Made by a program: the position numbers and the translations under genes. From AC-50 sp035640455 (GTDB taxonomy: Bacteria > Actinomycetota > Thermoleophilia > Gaiellales > Gaiellaceae), in assembly GCA_035640455.1 (NCBI GenBank), contig DASQWB010000067.1:1-11710 (forward strand): a stretch of DNA of 11,710 nucleotides, read 5' to 3'. The notes under the pieces are model-generated. The model saw only the letters and a program-made list of their open reading frames with translations. It made no database searches and was not told where the DNA came from. Shown here one piece after another: positions 7,790 through 11,710 of this stretch (the stretch's first letter is position 1; each line of letters begins with the position of its first letter).

Positions 7790-7992
7790 CAAGAGAGGGC
7801 TCCGCGGTAGCGACGGTAGACGGAGTAGATGCCCGCCGGGATTCCCACGACCGCGCCGACGAGACATCCGATCCCGACCGAGCCGAGCGCCCAGCCGACC
7901 AGGGCGCCGATCGCGACTGCCGCGGCCGTCACGCCGATCAGGATCCCGCCTGCTCCGGCGGGCTCGAACGTCTGGCGCGGGGGTCGCTCCAT
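7789..7992 (-). CDS. Small AtpZ/AtpI-type membrane protein
   Basis: The 67-residue product has a short polar N-terminus (MERPPRQTFEPAG), two membrane helices (about 15-37 and 39-57) separated by one or two residues, and a basic end YRRYRG. The glycine-rich GALVGWALGSVG and the ending GAVVGIPAGIYSVYR resemble the AtpZ/AtpI family of putative ATP synthase accessory proteins, which sit first in many atp operons. It is first on the minus strand of this cluster, 97 bp upstream of the atpI-like gene. The ATG at 7992 has no clear Shine-Dalgarno. A TATGCT box eight bases upstream suggests a leaderless start. An in-frame TTG at 8010 is a less likely start. Confidence 0.72.
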   Translation of the reverse strand: MERPPRQTFEPAGAGGILIGVTAAAVAIGALVGWALGSVGIGCLVGAVVGIPAGIYSVYRRYRGALS

Positions 7993-8061
7993 CCGCCGGG
8001 AGCATATCAAGCTTGTAACAGCGAGAAATGGCTCCAGAACCGGGATTTCGGCGAACTTTGT
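7993..8061. promoter_or_regulatory. Divergent promoter region between atpZ-like and hydrolase genes
   Basis: This 69-bp gap separates genes transcribed away from each other and must drive at least one side. TATGCT occurs on the minus strand at 8006-8001, eight bases from the atpZ-like ATG. It occurs again on the plus strand at 8061-8066, seven bases before an in-frame GTG at 8074. Both spacings suit leaderless transcripts, and neither gene has a Shine-Dalgarno. No good -35 box is visible for either, so the assignment is tentative. The gap is more AT-rich than its surroundings. Confidence 0.45.
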
Positions 8062-8829
8062 ATGCTCGCGAGCGTGCACGTCGAGACCGTCGGCCGCGGC
8101 CCCCGCGTCGTGCTCGTCCACGGGAGCGTCGGCAACGGCGCCAGCACGTGGTCGGCGCAGCGGCCGCTCGCCGAGCGGTTCACGCTCGTCATCCCCGACC
8201 GGCCGGGCTCGCCGCCGAACCCGCCGGTCGACCGCGTCGACTTCGAGGAGCAGGCGCCGCTCGTCGCCGAGCTCCTCGGAGACGGCGCCCACCTCGTCGG
8301 CCACTCGTACGGCGGCGTGATCTCGCTCTACGCCGCCGGTCTTCGCCCCGAGGCGGTGCGCTCGCTGACGGTGATCGAGCCGCCGACCTTCGGGGTGGCG
8401 CGGAACGATCCGGAGGTCGACCGGCTCGTCGACGACCTCGCCCGGCTCTGGAGCGAAGACAGGCCGGTCGACCCGGCGATCTTCCTCAGCGAGTTTTCGA
8501 GCCTGGTGATCGGCCGCCCCGTTCCGCCCGAGCGCGAGCTCTCGCCGGAGCTCGAGCAGGGTGTGCGGACGCTGATGGTCGAGCGCCCACCCGTCGAAGC
8601 CGACCCGCCGCTGGATGCGCTCGCGCGGGCATTGTTCCCGAAGCTCGTCGTGTCCGGCGCGCACAGCGCCGCCTTCGACCGCGTGTGCGACGTGCTCGAG
8701 CAGCGTCTCCACGCGGAACGCGCCGTGCTCCCCGGCGAGGCGCACAACGCGCAGCGCGCGCCGGGCTTCAACGAGAAGCTGGTCGACTTTCTCGCGCGAG
8801 CCGGAACGGACGAGGCCGACCCCGCGTAA
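8062..8829 (+). CDS. Alpha/beta-hydrolase fold protein
   Basis: The 255-residue cytoplasmic protein has the full fold in order. The oxyanion segment is LVHGSVGN (18-25), PDRPGS (45-50) follows, and the nucleophile elbow is GHSYGG with S82. The acid is probably E106 in VIEPP after strand 6, and the catalytic histidine is H228 in GEAHNAQ. The usual Asp after strand 7 is not obvious: that region reads VVSGAHSAAFD. Substrate cannot be predicted; esterase, lipase-like or C-C hydrolase activity are all possible. The ATG at 8062 lacks a Shine-Dalgarno; a leaderless GTG at 8074 would shorten it by four residues and begin at the conserved part. The downstream propeller gene starts seven bases after the stop, so the two form an operon. 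Confidence 0.88.
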   Translation: MLASVHVETVGRGPRVVLVHGSVGNGASTWSAQRPLAERFTLVIPDRPGSPPNPPVDRVDFEEQAPLVAELLGDGAHLVGHSYGGVISLYAAGLRPEAVRSLTVIEPPTFGVARNDPEVDRLVDDLARLWSEDRPVDPAIFLSEFSSLVIGRPVPPERELSPELEQGVRTLMVERPPVEADPPLDALARALFPKLVVSGAHSAAFDRVCDVLEQRLHAERAVLPGEAHNAQRAPGFNEKLVDFLARAGTDEADPA

Positions 8830-8836
8830 GAGGACT

Positions 8837-10075
8837 GTGCTTCGCGCGTACCTGCTCGCGGCCGCTGCGATCAGCGGTGCGGTGTCCGCGCCGAAGGTCG
8901 CCGGCCCGCGGACGACGACCTCCGACCACCCCGTCTACCGCTTCACGGCCCGCGGCGCGATCGGATTCCGCTGCTCGTTCGACAGCGCGGCCCTCCATCG
9001 CTGCGCCGCCCGCTACTCGGAGGGGCTCGCGGTCGGCAGGCACGTTCTGCGCGTCCGCGCCGTCGGAAGGGACGGCCGGCTCAGCCGGCTCGTGTCGGTG
9101 AGGATCGTCGTTCGCGCTCCGCGGATCCCGCCGACGCTCGTCGCGGGCCGGCCGATCGCCGTCGGGCCGCAGCCTGGAGCCCCGGCCGTCGCCGCAGGGT
9201 CGATCTGGGTGCCGAGCACGCAGGATGGGACGGTCTCGCGCATCGACCCGGCCAGCGGTTCGACCACCGCGACGATCGCCGCCCTGCCGCCCACCACGGC
9301 CACGATGATCTGCGAGCCGTTCGTCGCCTGCGGGTTCATGAACGCCGCGCTCGCAACGGGCGATGACGTGTGGGTCAGCTGCGACTCCTGCGGGGAGGTC
9401 GTCCGGATCGACGTCGCAACGAACCGGGTCGTCACGCGCTACGCCGTGCCGCCGCGGCCCGGCGGGCTTGCCGTCGGCGGCGGCTTCGTCTGGGCCTTCC
9501 ACACGCTCGCGCCCACGGTGAGCCGCATCGATCCCTCCACCGGCGCCGTGTCGACGTTCACCGTCGCAGGCGTCGAAGGCGCGGGAATCGCCTTCGGCCG
9601 GGGCTCGGTGTGGCTGCTCTCGAGCGCGCACCTGCCGACGTTGTTGCGGCTCGATCCGCAGACGCTCGCGGTGCAGGCACGGGTGCCGCTCGATCCGAGG
9701 GGGCGGCTGCACCCGTTCAAGGAGGCGTGGGGCCTCGTCGGCGACGACGACCGCCTCTGGGCGGCGAACCCGAACTACAACTCCGTGACGGAGATCGACC
9801 CGGCGGCGAACACGGTGAAGCGCCGGGTGCGCGGGCTCACGAGCTCTCCCATGGACCAGCCGTTCGCCATTGCGCTCGCCGGTCAGGACGTCTGGGTCGC
9901 GGCGAGAAACGGCGTGGTGCGCATCGACGAGCGAACAGGGGCGGTCACGGGGTCGATCGGGCTCCCGCAGGCAGGCGGCTTCGTCGGCGTCGCGTACGGG
10001 CTCGGCGCCGCCTGGGTGACGCACTACGACCGGGCGACCCAGACGCGCGTCAGGCCCGTGCGGCGAGCGCGGTGA
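8837..10075 (+). CDS. Secreted Ig-like plus seven-bladed beta-propeller protein
   Basis: The 412-residue product begins with a signal peptide (VLRAYLLAAAAISGAVSA). Residues about 28-95 match a bacterial Ig-like domain common in actinobacterial exported proteins, with a probable disulfide C46-C56 and the ending GRHVLRVRAVGRDGRLS. From about 105, seven repeats follow, each with a GxxW or DxxW strand (W124, W179, W219, W259, W308, W353, W393). Most of them then have a [V/L]xR[I/L]D strand, as in YVTN/YncE/Vgb-like propellers. That count gives one complete seven-bladed propeller. Extra cysteines C159/C165 and C182/C185 may form further disulfides. No catalytic residues are recognisable, so ligand or protein binding outside the cell is the inference. 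I chose the GTG at 8837 because AAGAGG lies just upstream and the signal peptide starts there; the frame is open further upstream inside the hydrolase gene. Confidence 0.85.
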   Translation: MLRAYLLAAAAISGAVSAPKVAGPRTTTSDHPVYRFTARGAIGFRCSFDSAALHRCAARYSEGLAVGRHVLRVRAVGRDGRLSRLVSVRIVVRAPRIPPTLVAGRPIAVGPQPGAPAVAAGSIWVPSTQDGTVSRIDPASGSTTATIAALPPTTATMICEPFVACGFMNAALATGDDVWVSCDSCGEVVRIDVATNRVVTRYAVPPRPGGLAVGGGFVWAFHTLAPTVSRIDPSTGAVSTFTVAGVEGAGIAFGRGSVWLLSSAHLPTLLRLDPQTLAVQARVPLDPRGRLHPFKEAWGLVGDDDRLWAANPNYNSVTEIDPAANTVKRRVRGLTSSPMDQPFAIALAGQDVWVAARNGVVRIDERTGAVTGSIGLPQAGGFVGVAYGLGAAWVTHYDRATQTRVRPVRRAR

Positions 10076-10856
10076 GGTTGCGCGCCCAGCCCTCCGGGAA
10101 AGCCCAGTCGCGGTAGCGCTCCGGCACCGGGGCGTCCGGGCCGGCGGCGAGGAGATCGTCGAGGTAGCCGCGGAACGCGTCGAGGTCCGCACGCCCGCCG
10201 ACCTCGCCGTGGCCGGGCACGAGGACGTCGAAGTCGAGCTCGCCGATCCGGTCGACGATCCCCGGCCACGCCTCGGCAACGCCGTCGCCGATCCAGCCGT
10301 GGCTCCGGACGAGGACGAGGTCGGCTGCGAAGAGGATGCCCACGTCCGCGAGGTGGAGGAAGGCGTCGCTGGCTGTATGTCCGCCGCCGTAGGTGAGGAG
10401 CTCGGCGCGCCCAAGGCTCCGGCGCTCGTCGAAGAGGTCGTCCGGGAGGCGCTGCTCGATCTCGGCGACCGCCGCGACGAGCTCGGGCGGCGCGTCGGCG
10501 GACGTCTGGAGCTCCTGCTGGAGGCCGGCGAGCCGCTCCTGGCCGCGGCCGGCGATCAGCTCGCGGGTCGCGCGCGTGGCGACGATCGGGGCGCCCTCGA
10601 AGACCTGGTTCCCACGGACGTGGTCGCCGTGCCAGTGGCTGTTCACGACCACCGACACCGGCGGCAGACCGAGCCGCCGCGCCTCCTCGAGCAGCTCGCG
10701 CGCGGCGAGCGGCGTGAAGAACGTGTCGAAGACGAGCGTCTCGCCGCCGAGGTCGACGAGACCGGCGTTTCCGACCGCGCCACGGTCCGGCAGTGCGATC
10801 GCCGCCCAAACGGCGGCGGCGACCTGCTCGAGGCGGAAGTGCGGCGCGGCCGTCAG
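10050..10856 (-). CDS. MBL-fold metallo-hydrolase with probable CTG start
   Basis: The 268-residue protein has the di-metal site of the metallo-beta-lactamase fold: HWHGDH (H74, H76, D78, H79), GGGHTASD (H160), AADLV (D179) and PGHG (H216). The glyoxalase-II/SoxH-like subgroup is closest by eye; the substrate is unknown. No signal peptide is seen, so a cytoplasmic place is likely. A GTG at 10658 would start just before the metal motif and remove the first strands (NAGLVDLGGETLVFDTFF, needed for the fold). Between 10658 and the in-frame stop at 10865 there is no ATG, GTG or TTG. A CTG at 10856 overlaps the wecA stop as CTGA and has AGGA four bases upstream, so I place the start there. Its 3' end overlaps the convergent propeller gene by 26 bases. 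Confidence 0.82.
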   Translation of the reverse strand: MTAAPHFRLEQVAAAVWAAIALPDRGAVGNAGLVDLGGETLVFDTFFTPLAARELLEEARRLGLPPVSVVVNSHWHGDHVRGNQVFEGAPIVATRATRELIAGRGQERLAGLQQELQTSADAPPELVAAVAEIEQRLPDDLFDERRSLGRAELLTYGGGHTASDAFLHLADVGILFAADLVLVRSHGWIGDGVAEAWPGIVDRIGELDFDVLVPGHGEVGGRADLDAFRGYLDDLLAAGPDAPVPERYRDWAFPEGWARNLTALAARA

Positions 10857-11710
10857 GCCGTCCTACGGGCCGCCGCGGCCCGCGCCTCTTCCTCGCGCCG
10901 CCGGATGCGCGGGTTCGCGAGCTTCACGATCTCGAGGAGGTAGACCATGTAGACCGAGGCCGCGATCGCTGCAAGGCCGATCGCCGCGACGGCGACGCTC
11001 CGCCAGAGGTGCCACGAGCCGTGTGCGTGCGGGCGAATGAAGCGCGTCGCGAGCGCGGCGCCCGCGAGCGTCGCGCACCAGACGTAGATGTAGGCGACCG
11101 CGCGGCGCTGCGAGAAGCCGATGTTGAGGAAGCGGTGGTGCAGGTGCGCGCGATCGGCGAGGTAGACCGGCCGCCCGTGCTTCATCCGCTTCGCGACCAC
11201 GAAGGACGTGTCGATGATCGGCACGGCGAGGACGAGCAGCGGGAAGAAGAGCGACGCGATCGCGGCCGTCTTGAGCAGCGACTGGATCGAGATCGTCGCG
11301 AGCATGAAGCCGAGCAGCAGCGCGCCCGAGTCGCCCATGAAGATCCGCGCTGGGTAGAAGTTGTGGCGCAGGAAGCCGAGCGTCGCGCCGAAGACGATCG
11401 CGGTCGCGATCGCCGCCTGCGGCTTGCCGAGGGAGAGCGCGATCAGGCTGAACGTCCCCGCCGAGATCGCGCACACGCCGGCCGCAAGCCCATCGAGCCC
11501 GTCGAGGAAGTTGACCATGTTCATGATCGCGACGATCCACAAGACGCTGAGCGGCACGCCGACCCACTCCGGCAGCTGGTGGATGCCGACGATCGGGAAC
11601 GTGAACCGGTGCACCCAGATCCCGAAGCCGGCCGGGATCGCCGCCGCGACGACCTGGCCGCCGAGCTTCTCCCACCAGCGCAGGCCGCGGAAGTCGTCGA
11701 CGGCGCCGAC
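10853..11710 (-). CDS. wecA: WecA/TagO-type polyprenyl-phosphate sugar-1-phosphate transferase, 5' end outside window
   Basis: This membrane enzyme transfers a UDP-activated amino-sugar phosphate (commonly GlcNAc-1-P) to a polyprenyl phosphate, starting synthesis of wall glycopolymers such as arabinogalactan or teichoic acid. The 285 residues seen run from the family's DD motif (GAVDDFRGL at the window edge). The Asp-rich loop is NMVNFLDGLDGLAAG, then RIFMGDSGALLLGF, and the cytoplasmic HLHH motif lies in ADRAHLHHRF. Several membrane helices lie between. A charged tail, RIRRREEEARAAAARR, ends it. The N-terminal helices lie beyond 11710, so the start is not seen; an in-frame GTG at 11614 is internal. 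A wecA gene upstream of atpI-atpB is also found in mycobacteria. MraY is less likely because of the HLHH motif and this context. Confidence 0.92.
   Translation of the reverse strand, partial: VGAVDDFRGLRWWEKLGGQVVAAAIPAGFGIWVHRFTFPIVGIHQLPEWVGVPLSVLWIVAIMNMVNFLDGLDGLAAGVCAISAGTFSLIALSLGKPQAAIATAIVFGATLGFLRHNFYPARIFMGDSGALLLGFMLATISIQSLLKTAAIASLFFPLLVLAVPIIDTSFVVAKRMKHGRPVYLADRAHLHHRFLNIGFSQRRAVAYIYVWCATLAGAALATRFIRPHAHGSWHLWRSVAVAAIGLAAIAASVYMVYLLEIVKLANPRIRRREEEARAAAARRTA

Noticed and set aside
8768..10414. 548-codon minus-strand frame opposite the propeller gene
   Set aside because: The plus-strand frame has a signal peptide, Ig-like domain and seven regular blades; the minus-strand product shows no recognisable domain.
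10050..10658. GTG at 10658 as the start of the MBL-fold gene
   Set aside because: It would begin seven residues before the metal-binding motif and remove the first fold strands, while the frame continues open upstream with a good domain match.
10853..11614. GTG at 11614 as the true start of wecA
   Set aside because: The frame stays open to the window edge and encodes the conserved DD motif upstream, so the codon is internal.

Overview
This 11.7 kb window is high-GC DNA with frequent GTG starts, tightly packed genes and an actinobacterial-style gene order. I read it as chromosomal DNA of an Actinomycetota member. A deep lineage such as Thermoleophilia/Gaiellales is my guess from the protein flavour (Ig-like plus propeller secreted protein, DppC family, MauE/MauD pair); the sequence alone does not prove it.

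Layout from right to left, because most genes are on the minus strand. At 11710-10853 is the 3' part of a WecA/TagO-type polyprenyl-phosphate sugar-1-phosphate transferase. At 10856-10050 an MBL-fold hydrolase follows; it overlaps the wecA stop and appears to start with CTG. A plus-strand pair lies at 8062-10075: an alpha/beta hydrolase and a secreted protein with an Ig-like domain and a seven-bladed propeller. It ends by overlapping the MBL gene tail to tail. Divergent from that pair, the ATP synthase cluster runs leftwards: atpZ-like (7992-7789), atpI-like (7691-7302), atpB (a), atpE (c), atpF (b), atpH (delta), atpA (alpha) and atpG (gamma, ending at 2703). The genes from atpI to atpG are separated by 0-9 bases or overlap by 4.

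The cluster stops after gamma. The beta (atpD) and epsilon (atpC) genes that normally follow are absent, and the next genes are a MauE-like membrane protein and a MauD/TlpA-like thiol-disulfide protein (2629-1461), coupled by a GTGA overlap. After these come a DppC-type peptide ABC permease (1358-288) and, at the window edge, the first 25 codons of an exported protein.

How the genes fit together: the atp genes encode all of Fo plus the stalk and catalytic scaffold of F1, lacking beta and epsilon. The wecA-atpI-atpB neighbourhood is known from mycobacteria and other actinobacteria; here it is split by the MBL gene and the divergent hydrolase/propeller pair. The MauE/MauD pair has no methylamine dehydrogenase genes beside it, so a general envelope thiol-redox role is more likely. 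Intergenic gaps are short (69-211 bp) and carry GC-rich hairpins, several with a GCAAGC/GCTTGC centre. I see no RNA genes, CRISPR arrays or insertion sequences, and no gene-free stretch over 300 bases. Most of the window is housekeeping; the unusual points are the missing atpD/atpC, the broken wecA-atp linkage, the CTG start and the palindrome family.
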